A DNA stretch of 64,000 bases from Leptolyngbya sp. NIES-3755 (GTDB lineage Bacteria; Cyanobacteriota; Cyanobacteriia; Leptolyngbyales; Leptolyngbyaceae): assembly GCA_001548435.1 (NCBI GenBank), contig AP017311.1, forward strand, positions 27,469-91,468. Reading direction: 5' to 3'. Within the stretch, counting starts at the first letter, position 1. Each line of letters starts with the position of its first letter. Positions 1 to 8,169 of this stretch are shown here, piece by piece. The notes under the pieces were generated by a model. It was not told where the DNA came from. It saw only the letters and a list, made by a program, of their open reading frames with translations, and did not search any database. The position numbers and the translations under genes are program-made.

Positions 1-1047
1 TGCTAAAGCGGTGAGCGTAGCAGCAACATCGGGATGATTTTGTCCTAGCGCTTGTTCCCGAATGCTGAGTGCACGCAGATAAAGCGGTTCTGATGCAGCA
101 TACTTTCCTTGCTCCTGATACATTCCTGCTAGATTGTGCAAAGCCACAGCAACATCAGGATGAGTTTTGCCGAGTACGGTTTCTTGAATGGTAAGGGCGC
201 GGATAAACAGGGGTTCTGATGCAGCGTATCGTCCCTGATACAAGAGAGCAGTCGCTAGATTGCTTAAACTCTGCGCGATCGCAGGGTGATCCGGTCTTAA
301 ATTTGTTTCTTGAATATTGAGGGCACGGACAAACAGGGATTCTGCTTGAGAGTATTGTCCTTGCTGAAGTGAAAAAACGCCTAGATTGTTGAGAACGGTC
401 GCAAGGCTTAAATGGTTTTTACCCAGTGCTGTTTCTTGAATCCGCAGAGATCGCTGATAGTAAGGCAGTGCTTTCGCGTATTGTCCTTGAACTCGGTATA
501 ATTCTGCTAGATTGCCCAGAGGAGTTGCCAGTGAAAGATGCTCTTTGCCGAATGCAGTTTCTCGAATGGTTAAGGCACGAAGATAAAGTGGCTCTGATGC
601 AGCATACTGCCCTTGATAGTGATAGAGCATAGCAAAATTGTTCAAGACCGTGACAATTTTGGGATGATTTGAGCCAAAATACGCTTCATGAATCTGTAGC
701 GATCGCTGGTAGAGGGGTGCTGCTTTTGCATACTGCCCTTGATTAGTATAGAGCAAGGCTAGCTCGTTCAGAAGTATCCCAATCTCCGGATGGTCTTTTC
801 CAAGGGAGGCTTCTTGGAGTTTGAGAGCTTGTTCAAGCAGAGGAATCGCTTCTCGAAATTTGCCTTGTTGTGACAATTGATTTGCTTGCTTTGAGAGACG
901 TGTTGCTTCGGATTGTGAGGCACTTTGCTCTGGGTTCACCGAAGGATTAGTGCGATTAGTCTGTGCTAATAATGGGAACTGCGCTCCAAGGATTAAGCTT
1001 GCGACAAATGCTGCAACAATTTTGTTCTTTGTAATTCGATTGTTCAT
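1..1047 (-). CDS. TPR-repeat exported protein (C-terminus beyond window edge)
   Basis: The reading frame runs from ATG at 1047 to base 1 without a stop, giving 349 codons of a longer protein. It opens with a signal-peptide-like stretch (basic start, then VAAFVASLILGA and an AQ cleavage-type site). After a short linker there are about seven tetratricopeptide repeats of roughly 42 residues in the kinesin-light-chain style. Each carries a version of GQYAxAxPLYxRALxIxExxxGxxHP. Repeats of this kind are protein-protein interaction scaffolds and are common in cyanobacteria. The signal sequence puts this one outside the cytoplasm (inferred). No effector domain is visible in the part present, and no clear ribosome binding site precedes the ATG. 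Confidence 0.85.
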   Translation of the reverse strand, partial: MNNRITKNKIVAAFVASLILGAQFPLLAQTNRTNPSVNPEQSASQSEATRLSKQANQLSQQGKFREAIPLLEQALKLQEASLGKDHPEIGILLNELALLYTNQGQYAKAAPLYQRSLQIHEAYFGSNHPKIVTVLNNFAMLYHYQGQYAASEPLYLRALTIRETAFGKEHLSLATPLGNLAELYRVQGQYAKALPYYQRSLRIQETALGKNHLSLATVLNNLGVFSLQQGQYSQAESLFVRALNIQETNLRPDHPAIAQSLSNLATALLYQGRYAASEPLFIRALTIQETVLGKTHPDVAVALHNLAGMYQEQGKYAASEPLYLRALSIREQALGQNHPDVAATLTALA

Positions 1048-1114
1048 ATGGTTACTTGAAATTGCTCAGTCGAGTGCTTGTCTGGATGGATCATCGATGA
1101 TTTCGGAATGAACG

Positions 1115-1675
1115 CTAGTATCGGTAGAATCTGGGCGAGCTATCTACAACATACTCAACCTTGCAGTCTTTTCCTCCAGCCGCTTGACAGGCTTTACGAG
1201 CATTGTGCTCTGCTCGTGGTCGCTTTCCTGCAAACCCCTGATATAAACTACCGTTGTCGCCTTTCACAATCACCAAAAATCCATTACTAAACGAGCCAGC
1301 ATGACGACAATTTTGAAGTTTAGTTGTGCAGATCTTCATTGCCTCGGTCGTTGCTTGGTCTTGACTGTTATACTGCGCTGTCCAAGCAAAATTGGGTTTA
1401 CCATCCGGATAGTTTCCCCAGACTAGTGCCCCATGAGACTGCACCCAGCGCCCAGAGGATCGAGAAGGTTGGCTTGGAGCCGGGTCATTCCCTGGAATTG
1501 GGGCACAGCCAATCCATCCTGCATTGCCTCCACCTTGCTGATACGTTCCTGGAGGACAAACGTTCTGCGCGTGTGCTGGTGCATTCGAGAACAGGGCACT
1601 GGTTAGCACGATCGACAAAGCAGGCAGAGTGAGTTGTGTAGATAGAGAAGAACGTCTGGTGAAATTCATGAACAT
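1115..1675 (-). CDS. Exported DUF4189-like protein
   Basis: 186 residues. A signal peptide ends near the ANAPAHAQ-type site at residues 30-37. Next comes a short Cys/Pro/Gly-rich segment starting VCPPGTYQQGGG. The C-terminal half matches the DUF4189 pattern: a WG.Y..G motif, an alternating AMKIC...NC pair and an ARKAC...DC pair of cysteines likely to form disulfides. DUF4189 proteins are small secreted proteins of unknown role. ATG at 1669 is an equally possible start. Same strand as the TPR gene, 68 bases upstream of it, so the two may be co-transcribed. Confidence 0.75.
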   Translation of the reverse strand: MFMNFTRRSSLSTQLTLPALSIVLTSALFSNAPAHAQNVCPPGTYQQGGGNAGWIGCAPIPGNDPAPSQPSRSSGRWVQSHGALVWGNYPDGKPNFAWTAQYNSQDQATTEAMKICTTKLQNCRHAGSFSNGFLVIVKGDNGSLYQGFAGKRPRAEHNARKACQAAGGKDCKVEYVVDSSPRFYRY

Positions 1676-1765
1676 GAATGGGAATTGATTGTGGTTTGAC
1701 TTGGGTTGCTCTTGAATGGGTTTAGGATTTCCGAATTGGGAGGTTATGCAGTTCCATTGGTCGAG

Positions 1766-3076
1766 CTACTTGAGATTCTCGACGATCGTTCTGAGGTGCG
1801 GCTCAAACTGCTCTAAATTTGCAAGTTCCCTAAACACGCTACTCTGTGCGGATGGATCAAAGCCCGTCCTTACAATCTTCAACTCCTCACCCTCGAAAGC
1901 CATATAGCTCACAGACTTCTCGCGAACTCTACCTGCCGCATCAATCCCTTGAAAGCCGTACCGCAATCCGGGAACTGAACCAAACTTCACTTCTTCAGGC
2001 GGCTGAATCTGAATTCTATAGCCCTTGCCATACTTACTTGTGCGTTCACGTTCGATCGTTTTGTAGTCATCTGCAATCACCGCTCTCAATGCAGTTAGCA
2101 CATTCTCTTTATCGCGTGAATTTGCATAGGTAAACAATCCTGGAACTAATCCATACTGATCAAACTCCCGCGCTAGGAGCAGGAGCTTATCATCACTGTA
2201 CCGCCAACGCTGCAACTCAATACTGCCTAAACGAGTTTGAGCGCGATCGACACACAGCAAAGAACCATCACGATCGCACGCACCAACTCGCCACCCCGCA
2301 GGCGCAGAAGTTTTTCCAAGCAGTAGCATCCACGGATTGCCCAAAACCGCAGTGTCATAGAGTGGCGTTCCATCGGTGTGAACGACAACATAACGATACT
2401 GCCGAAATGCAGTGGCTAAATAAGGCTTGACCCGTGCCAAACTATCTGTGCTGCGAATGTTGATTTCAAAGTAGCCCCCTTCTGGAACCCAAGCGATCCA
2501 CCAGCCTTGATTTACTTTGTCGTAGCCGATAGCCTGCCAAAATTTGACCCTGGCACGACGTTCGTTTTCAGGAGAAATGCTTTGATTCACTTTGCGCCAT
2601 GAGGGTCGTCCTGCATTGCGTAACGCCTCGTTCAACTGTTCGATCGTTGGCAGTTGAATGGGATTTCGAGTGTAATACCAACGAAAGCGATCTCTTTCAC
2701 TCAACAGGTAAGTATGAGTACAACGATCATATTGCGTCGAAACTAGTCGCGCATCTGCTGAATAGACTTCGTAGGTTGAGCCTTCTAGCTTTAGCGTGCG
2801 GAGAACTTGCCGCTTATCCTGTCCGCTCAAGCTGTCAAAAGCGGTCGTTAATGTAATGCGTCGATCGCTTACTGAATCGATTACTTTTTGTCCAAAGAAC
2901 TCACTTCGATCGCGCTGCAACTGATTGGCGCGTTGTTTGACTTGGAGGTTAGCTTGTTCAACGGGGCGATCTGAGTCAGGACAGCTTTGCAGTTCTGGAG
3001 AAGGATGAGCCGCGACCGTGGTGCAAGAAGCAGCAACAATAAAGGGTAGAAGAAACCATGATTTAAGATTCAGCAT
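1766..3076 (-). CDS. Exported protein of unknown function
   Basis: 436 residues beginning with a signal peptide (hydrophobic SWFLLPFIVAASC, then TTVAAHPSPE). The cysteine at about residue 18 could be a lipoprotein anchor, but the residue at -3 is Ala rather than Leu, so ordinary export is just as likely. The rest is mixed charged and aromatic with no motif I recognise. Two cysteines in RVGACDRDGSLLCVDRA may pair. It is divergent from the SH3 gene at 3249; the 170 bases between hold both promoters. It is a real gene by length, codon use and signal peptide, but its function is not assigned. Confidence 0.8.
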   Translation of the reverse strand: MLNLKSWFLLPFIVAASCTTVAAHPSPELQSCPDSDRPVEQANLQVKQRANQLQRDRSEFFGQKVIDSVSDRRITLTTAFDSLSGQDKRQVLRTLKLEGSTYEVYSADARLVSTQYDRCTHTYLLSERDRFRWYYTRNPIQLPTIEQLNEALRNAGRPSWRKVNQSISPENERRARVKFWQAIGYDKVNQGWWIAWVPEGGYFEINIRSTDSLARVKPYLATAFRQYRYVVVHTDGTPLYDTAVLGNPWMLLLGKTSAPAGWRVGACDRDGSLLCVDRAQTRLGSIELQRWRYSDDKLLLLAREFDQYGLVPGLFTYANSRDKENVLTALRAVIADDYKTIERERTSKYGKGYRIQIQPPEEVKFGSVPGLRYGFQGIDAAGRVREKSVSYMAFEGEELKIVRTGFDPSAQSSVFRELANLEQFEPHLRTIVENLK

Positions 3077-3248
3077 GATTGTTAGATTGAGAAGAACGAT
3101 GAAAGAGCTAAGACCGAGACTCTTTCGTTGTTCTATGGTTCACGATGAATCAGGTTATGCAAGTCCTATCAAGCAATTGCATAACCTCTCTGATCAGGGA
3201 CTCTAACCTTTAGTAGCGCAATCTTTAACTTGAAATTAGGTGGCTTTA

Positions 3249-3767
3249 ATGCTCAATACAAAATTCCTTCAGGCTCCAATCATCATCAGTAGTCTTGGAG
3301 CGTTGTTACTCTCCGTTCTGCCTGCAATGGCGCGTCCCGCTACAGTTGTAACCAATGCCAATCTACGATCGAGTGCATCCAGCACGGCTCCAGTGATCGA
3401 CTCCGTGGGTCGGAACGGCACGGTTGAAGTTCTCAATGCAGCACTCGACGATAGGGGTTGGACATGGTACTACGTCCAATCTGCGATCGAAGGAACCGAA
3501 AACGGTTGGCTGCGCTACGACATGGTTAGATTCAATCCAACCGATCGCACCTATGCAATGTTAAAAGGCGATCGCGACAGTCAAATCAATGTTCGCTCGG
3601 CTCCGACCACGACCTCTCGCATCCTGCACTATGGAATTGGTGGAGATATTGTCGAGATTGACGATGGACGAACCCAGCGAGAAGGAAGCTATTCCTGGTA
3701 TTGGGTTACTTTTCCAAATCAGGCTTCGGGCTGGGTTCGAGGCGATCTACTTAGCAGAATGGACTAA
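3249..3767 (+). CDS. Exported protein with two bacterial SH3 domains
   Basis: 172 residues from ATG 3249, chosen because AGGTGG lies six bases before it; an in-frame GTG at 3240 is the alternative. The N-terminus is a signal peptide ending near LPAMARPA. Residues about 35-95 and 105-170 each form a bacterial SH3-like domain: the first has NANLRSSASSTAPVI and GWLRYDMV, the second has INVRSAPTTTSRIL and SGWVRGDLL. Such domains usually bind cell-wall peptides or other ligands in the periplasm. No catalytic domain is attached. The IS1 element begins 35 bases after the stop. Confidence 0.85.
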   Translation: MLNTKFLQAPIIISSLGALLLSVLPAMARPATVVTNANLRSSASSTAPVIDSVGRNGTVEVLNAALDDRGWTWYYVQSAIEGTENGWLRYDMVRFNPTDRTYAMLKGDRDSQINVRSAPTTTSRILHYGIGGDIVEIDDGRTQREGSYSWYWVTFPNQASGWVRGDLLSRMD

Positions 3768-3862
3768 TCACCAAAAGATGCAGTAGTTGAGATTTTAGGT
3801 GATGTTCTAGACCTGTGTATTTTATGCGAGAATAGAACGGTTTTCTAACTGTTCTCGTAGAC

Positions 3863-4210
3863 ATGGTACTTGAACCCGTTTGCTGCCCAAGCTGTAACAG
3901 TACGAACGTTGTCAAAAATGGCAAGAGTGACGAAGGCAAACAGCGTTATCGTTGTCGCAATACCGCTTGCTCTCGCCGTTCTTTCATCCGAGAGTACAGC
4001 TATCGGGGATATTTGCCAGAAGTCAAGCAGCAAATCAGCGATATGGCGGTGAACGGCAGTGGCATTCGGGATACGGCAAGAGTGCTGAAAATTAGCCCAA
4101 CCACTGTGATTGAAGAACTAAAAAAAAGATCGCCATCTCGAACAAGTCAACACCGCGCTACTACAGCAGATGGAAAGTCCGCCACCGATCGCGATGGTGG
4201 TCAAAGTTGA
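3863..4210 (+). CDS. insA: IS1 first frame (InsA-like, zinc-ribbon and HTH)
   Basis: 115 residues. A zinc-ribbon at the N-terminus (CCPSCNSTNVV...YRCRNTAC, four cysteines) is followed by a helix-turn-helix region (GIRDTARVLKISPTTVIEEL). InsA binds the IS ends. The frame passes through a run of eight A at 4120-4127, where production of the fused transposase would require a net +1 shift (or loss of one A). Beyond that run the residues of this frame are probably not functional. Confidence 0.85.
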   Translation: MVLEPVCCPSCNSTNVVKNGKSDEGKQRYRCRNTACSRRSFIREYSYRGYLPEVKQQISDMAVNGSGIRDTARVLKISPTTVIEELKKRSPSRTSQHRATTADGKSATDRDGGQS

Positions 4211-4607
4211 AGCAGCAGAAATGGATGAGATGTGGAGCTTTGTGCAATCCAAAAAACAGCAACGTTGGTTGTGGCACGCAATTGATCATCGTACAGGTGT
4301 TGTCCTCGCTTATGTTCTCGCTCCGCATGAAGATGCAGCCCTCAAGCACCTTCAGCAACTGCTTGCCCCGTTTGCCATCGAGCGGTTCTACACTGATAGT
4401 TGGGGGGCTTACTTGCGATTGTTAGACTCCCAAAAACACACGGTTGGTAAGACAAACACACAACGCATTGAGCGCAAGCACTTAACCCTTCGCACTCGCA
4501 TCAAGCGATTAGCTCGAAAAACCATCTGCTTTTCTAAATCCACTTGGTTGCACGATGTAGTGATTGGATTGTTCATCAACCGCTATGAATTTGGGCGGTC
4601 GGTCTGA
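4170..4607 (+). CDS. insB: IS1 second frame (InsB-like DDE transposase)
   Basis: The true coding frame continues upstream to the A8 run; ATG 4170 is only the first start codon. The DDE residues are visible: D in EMDEMWSFV, D in YTDSWGAY, and E in TQRIERKHLTLRTRIKRL. The end EFGRSV is the usual IS1 C-terminus. It is expected to act only as an InsA-B fusion made by slippage at the A run. As written, the shift needed is +1, not the classical -1, so either transcriptional slippage is used or this copy has one A too many. Confidence 0.85.
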   Translation: MESPPPIAMVVKVEAAEMDEMWSFVQSKKQQRWLWHAIDHRTGVVLAYVLAPHEDAALKHLQQLLAPFAIERFYTDSWGAYLRLLDSQKHTVGKTNTQRIERKHLTLRTRIKRLARKTICFSKSTWLHDVVIGLFINRYEFGRSV

Positions 4608-4632
4608 TAGTTCATCCACAGGTCTAGAACAT

Positions 4633-5330
4633 GACCCTCAGAGGCATTCGGCATATTCAGCAAGAGCCAATTTGGGGCGGTTCAGAAGATACAGCCGCCG
4701 CGTTGCGAGGCGCTTGTGCTTTGGGCTTGGTGAGAATGAATTACCCACAGGTGATGAGCGAGTTGGCAGATTTACTCGCTGACCCAAAACCGGAGGCGCG
4801 AATGGCGGCAGCAAGAGCGATCGCGTACAGCGAAGATTTACTAGCGGGTGTCCCTTTATTGCGTCTCCGAATCCAGGTTGGTGACACTGCACCTGTGCTG
4901 TCAGACTGTTTCCTGGCATTGCTTCAACTCTCCCCGGAATCGTCGTCGCTGGCTCTGATTCGTCGCTTTCTCACCGCTGACTTGAATGAAGTGGCTGAAG
5001 TTGCGGCATTGGCATTGGGCGAATCTCGATTGCCCGAAGCTTTTCCCGTTTTGCAAAACTGGTGGCAACGAACCCGGATTACCGAATTGCGACGAACGGC
5101 ATTGACCGCAATCGCATTACTTCGACAAGACGATGCGGACACGCTTCGCGTGAGCCGAAGGCAACGCGTTTCTGTTGTCACTGATTCGGGAGGGTGGGCT
5201 TGCGGATGCGAAAGAAGCGATCTCTGCACTCAGCATCTATCGTCAAGACCCTGACCTGTGGCAGCGAGTCTGGGACACGGCAGACCAACGAGCAGAACCG
5301 AGTTTACTGGCGCTGTTGCGAATCCTTTGA
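4633..5330 (+). pseudogene. HEAT-repeat protein remnant, broken at both ends
   Basis: The frame entered straight from the right end of IS1 encodes repeated alpha-helical HEAT units (ALRGACALGLVRMNYPQV, ARMAAARAIAYSED, VAEVAALALGESRLPEAFPV). It reads well to about 5140. There a roughly 28-base insertion (acgcttcgcgtgagccgaag and following) shifts the frame. After it, another frame resumes the same protein (FLLSLIREGGLADAKEAI) and ends at TGA 5328-5330. The 5' part of the gene is missing at the IS1 boundary. HEAT repeats are scaffolds for protein binding; in cyanobacteria many resemble phycobilin lyase subunits, but nothing here proves that role. Confidence 0.75.
5140..5168. repeat. Short palindrome-rich insertion within HEAT remnant
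   Basis: Contains ACGCTTCGCGT (an inverted repeat with a 3-base centre), then GAGCCGAAGGC. Its removal would rejoin the two HEAT frames, so it looks like a short interspersed repeat that inserted there. Exact borders are uncertain by a few bases. Confidence 0.5.
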
Positions 5331-5342
5331 CCTTGCTTGCCG

Positions 5343-5416
5343 CTACTCGAAATCCTGCTGATGCTCCTCGGTAGCAGCCAGAATAGCGGAAATGCTTGCA
5401 TCTTTAATCTCTTTGG
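5343..5416 (-). pseudogene. C-terminal tail of an unidentified minus-strand gene
   Basis: On the minus strand, the sequence next to the palindrome at 5417 reads RPKEIKDASISAILAATEEH and ends QQDFE with a stop at 5343. Composition and spacing look like the end of a small antitoxin-type protein whose upstream part was replaced by the repeat block. Only about 23 codons remain, so the identity is a guess. Confidence 0.25.
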
Positions 5417-5450
5417 GTCGATTCCCCGCAGCAAGCTGCGGGGAATCGAC
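5417..5450. repeat. 34-bp near-perfect palindrome
   Basis: Left arm GTCGATTCCCCGCAGC (5417-5432), two-base centre AA, and right arm 5435-5450 that is its exact complement. Another repeat-like stretch follows (to about 5540) and includes CACCGTC...GACGGTG. No T run follows it on either strand, so it is more like a short mobile palindrome than a terminator. Confidence 0.8.
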
Positions 5451-5635
5451 AGCGTCCGAAGGGTGCTGTTGAGCGGAATCGAGCCGCGAAGCGCGCGAGT
5501 GGAGCGGAGTGATACACCGTCCGCTTGCGACGGTGATGTTCATTCGATGCTTTGTCCACTTTTGGCGATCGTCTTGTAAGCTAATCGAAGCATAATCTCA
5601 GACGTTTCCTAACGAACCGCTCAGAACCAAACCCA

Positions 5636-6055
5636 ATGGCAAAAGATAAATTGCATGACCTTGTTGAAATCGCACTTGCCAAAGACGGGTGGATGAACAT
5701 TCGATCGCTCACTTTAGATTATGCCGGAACAGACTTAAATTTGGACATCATCGCAGATAAGCTGATCAGTGCTGAACAAGGCGACCTCAGAATTGCGGTA
5801 GAGGTAAAAAGTTTCAGCAATCCGAGCGTGACCTATGACTTTCACCAGGCAGTTGGGCAGTATCTCCACTACCGAATGGCGCTCAACTATTTAGGGATTG
5901 AGCGCACCCCTTATCTAGCAATTCCTGAAGCAATTTATACAAATTATTTAACGCAGCCTTTCTTCCAAGACAGCCTGACCCTCCACCGCGTTAACCTAGT
6001 GAGTGTCGATCCTTTACGCCAGGAGATTATTCGATGGAATCCCAATCCTCGGTGA
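5636..6055 (+). CDS. xisH: XisH family protein
   Basis: 139 residues, the full length for the family, with the diagnostic start MAKDKLHDLVEIALAKDGW. The central LNLDIIADKLI...IAVEVKSF is the D...ExK core of a PD-(D/E)XK nuclease fold. DFHQAVGQYLHYRMAL is a conserved helix. In Anabaena, XisH and XisI are needed with XisF for excision of the fdxN element in heterocyst development. Most other copies occur as orphan xisH-xisI pairs of unknown role, as here. It overlaps xisI and the two are presumably translated together. No Xis-type serine recombinase is visible in this window. Confidence 0.9.
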   Translation: MAKDKLHDLVEIALAKDGWMNIRSLTLDYAGTDLNLDIIADKLISAEQGDLRIAVEVKSFSNPSVTYDFHQAVGQYLHYRMALNYLGIERTPYLAIPEAIYTNYLTQPFFQDSLTLHRVNLVSVDPLRQEIIRWNPNPR

Positions 6056-6420
6056 CACTCAATCCGTCTCAGCCAAGGGTGGCTCACAAGATGTGTCAGC
6101 AAATCATTATGGATACTTTGTTGGCGGCGATTCCTGAAAATCTGATGCCAGAGACATTACGGGTCGTTCCCATCTTCGATCAACAGCGCGATCGCTATCA
6201 GCTGATTTGCCAGGGCTGGACTGCGGGCGAGAAACGAGTGTTTTACCCTGTGATTCACATCGAAATAAATCAGGGTCTCATTTGGATTCAGCACAATCAG
6301 AGCGATCTCGATGTGGGAGAGAGCCTTTCTGATCGCGGGATTCCGAAATCTCAAATCGTGTTAGGGCTGCACCCGCCTTCTATCCGACCATTGAATCCAG
6401 CTTATGCGAGCGGAAGTTGA
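6034..6420 (+). CDS. xisI: XisI family protein
   Basis: The XisI fold is clear from IFDQQRDRYQLICQGW, YPVIHIEINQGLIWIQHNQS, and the closing GIPKSQIVLGLHPPSIRPL. The start is uncertain: ATG 6034 overlaps xisH by 22 bases, while ATG 6091 (MCQQIIMDTLLAAIP) gives about 110 residues, the usual family length, and is preferred by comparison with the family. It is the partner of XisH and lies immediately downstream. Confidence 0.88.
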   Translation: MESQSSVTLNPSQPRVAHKMCQQIIMDTLLAAIPENLMPETLRVVPIFDQQRDRYQLICQGWTAGEKRVFYPVIHIEINQGLIWIQHNQSDLDVGESLSDRGIPKSQIVLGLHPPSIRPLNPAYASGS

Positions 6421-6534
6421 GTCGTAACTTTCGGACTCAATCCGACAGTTAGAGCTTTGTCGAAAATAACTTTCATAACTCCAGTGTAAAACGATGTCTA
6501 AGTTGTAAAAATTATTATACTGTGAGTTCTCAGT

Positions 6535-6612
6535 ATGATCGGTTCAGCAAAGGGCAGCTTTACGATGCCCGAAGGCGTAGATCAGTTCATTCGGCAGGAA
6601 CGAGACGCTTAG
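6535..6612 (+). pseudogene. Fragment resembling the C-terminus of an AbrB/MazE-type antitoxin
   Basis: Twenty-five codons (MIGSAKGSFTMPEGVDQF, then IRQERDA, TAG at 6610) resemble the tail of AbrB-fold antitoxins, which commonly end with a PEEVDAFIRxERDSW-like helix. No N-terminal swapped-hairpin domain is present upstream. It is a remnant. Confidence 0.35.
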
Positions 6613-6682
6613 AAGGATTGCGGTTCCAGTCGATCTCAGTTGTCTATCAGCTACGACTGTGTTCGCAACGCAGTTTTAATGA

Positions 6683-6931
6683 TCAACTTCCCAAAGGAAC
6701 GTCAATGGGATTTTATGCGGCAGCGCGATCGAGTTATTCGAGCCGCTCCAAGGAATATCCGATGGAACTGAAATTAAAGTGGAAATTGGCACTCCTCATC
6801 CGCTGAGCCATCTTAGTTCAGCGGAACGATTGGTGCGAATCAACCATCTGTTTGGCGCTTGGGAAGACCAGTCTGACTTGGATGACATCTTTGCTCAAAT
6901 CGATCGCGAACTTCATGCTGATCGAGGGTGA
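6683..6931 (+). pseudogene. Degenerate antitoxin-like open frame without a start
   Basis: The frame between a TGA at 6680 and a TGA at 6929 reads ELFEPLQGISDGTEIKVEI, then SSAERLVRINHLFGAW and IFAQIDRELHADRG. The first part resembles the PLEPLxxxxEGTEVxVxI pattern of DUF104-like antitoxins; the second is a typical antitoxin C-terminal helix. There is no ATG, GTG or TTG in the upstream part. It is probably a decayed antitoxin, and no toxin follows. Confidence 0.35.
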
Positions 6932-7008
6932 TCAACTGATTCATACCGAGATTTAGCAACGTCTGAATATGCAGTTAAGGTGTAGTTGGCTTTGTAGGGT
7001 GTAAAGCA

Positions 7009-7128
7009 ATGTCTCGCCACTTGGAACGGCAACTACAAATTGATGCCTTGCTGAGATTAGAACAGCGCCGAAATGAACCGTATGGTGGGATTCAGCGAAG
7101 AAACTCTATCAGAGAAGTTAATCTTTGA
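7009..7128 (+). pseudogene. 5' fragment of a possible WYL-type regulator
   Basis: ATG 7009 starts MSRHLERQLQIDALLRLEQR, very like the opening of WYL-domain transcriptional regulators (MSRHLERLLQIDxLLRS..). The frame then loses similarity and stops after 39 codons. The HTH and WYL domains are absent. Only the start of the gene has survived. Confidence 0.35.
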
Positions 7129-8169
7129 ATTAACTCTTCAACTGCTGGCTTCATAAAAGACTGTCGCTGCGACAGCACTTCCTTGATAAAGGAATGAGAG
7201 TGCTGTTGAATGATCTGTGATGTTTATCCAAACTGCATGAGCTTGCATGACCGCATTTCAAAACTTATCTTTCGTCGATTTACAAGTCGGTGGCATTGAC
7301 AAACTCGACACAACTTTTGGAAATTACTTCAGGAATCTCTCAAACGTTGAGAAACTGATTCACCAAAGATTAAATACGAAAAACTCATAAAAGACCTGTA
7401 CGCAAAAAGAGACTTGAAAGGATTAATACAATTGGACTTTAAGGTTTTTCTATTTTTTCTAATCATCGCCTAGGTAACACGACTAGATAATAATGAGAAA
7501 AATACGGTAAGTCCTGTTTCTTAGAAACCTCAACGGTTATCAAGAGGACTGGAAATACTTTCTAGCTGGAATTCTCAAGAACTTCTTACTGTCTCTATCA
7601 ACCTTATTGACGCGATAAGAAAGTTATGAGTTCCGCTATCCATCCTAGCCCGAAATGCTAGCTTCTCAAAAGATGAAAACAAGGCTCAAAATGATCAAAA
7701 ACACGGAACGAGTGCCTTTGAAGACCCTCTACTTTTTTTCTAAAACCCTAACTGCTACGCACATGATTAGTAAGATACCGATTAGCCACCCATTATGTAC
7801 ACTAAATTCTTAGTGATTTACAGCACTATTGAAGACCTGGAACGACTAAAAGACATGACTTCTGAATCTTTCTTTCGCCTTTGAAAACATCAGTTGTCGC
7901 ACTGAGTGATGTTGCAAGATTTGCCAATCGGTCTGTTATCAGGAAAGATAACAGACTGACGTTAAAAGATAGCGGAGTGGGTGCTAATCAAGCTTAAAAA
8001 CTCAAGATGAGCAAGATCAATAATGCTCAAAAAACCTAGGATGACTGCTGGATAAAGTTCTTCGAGTGTTTTGTGCTTTCTTCCGACTACACCGTCTGTC
8101 GCCTTGAAGATAATTAACGCTTGTCGGAATCGTTGAAACAAAAGATATAAGATCGTCAGAAGGATTGTT
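7129..8169. other. 1-kb stretch without a recognisable gene
   Basis: All six frames are broken by frequent stops and the base composition is more AT-rich than the neighbours. Small hairpins are present (around 7155 TGTCG-CTG-CGACA) and a better one at 7931-7956. Nothing indicates an RNA gene. It may be decayed coding sequence. Confidence 0.5.
7931..7956. repeat. 10-bp stem hairpin
   Basis: GTCTGTTATC and its exact complement are separated by AGGAAA. There is no T run after it, so it is not a convincing terminator. It is 210 bases upstream of the gene at 8170. Confidence 0.5.

Larger units (their letters stand above)
3802..4632 (+). mobile_element. IS1-family insertion sequence
   Basis: The ends are perfect 16-bp inverted repeats: ATGTTCTAGACCTGTG at 3802-3817 and its complement at 4617-4632. 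Between them lie two overlapping frames of IS1 type. The flanks (TTTAGGTG on the left, ACCCTCAG on the right) do not repeat each other, so the usual 8-9 bp target duplication is absent. This suggests that one side was replaced by deletion or recombination after insertion. The right flank enters directly into a truncated HEAT-repeat gene. Confidence 0.9.
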
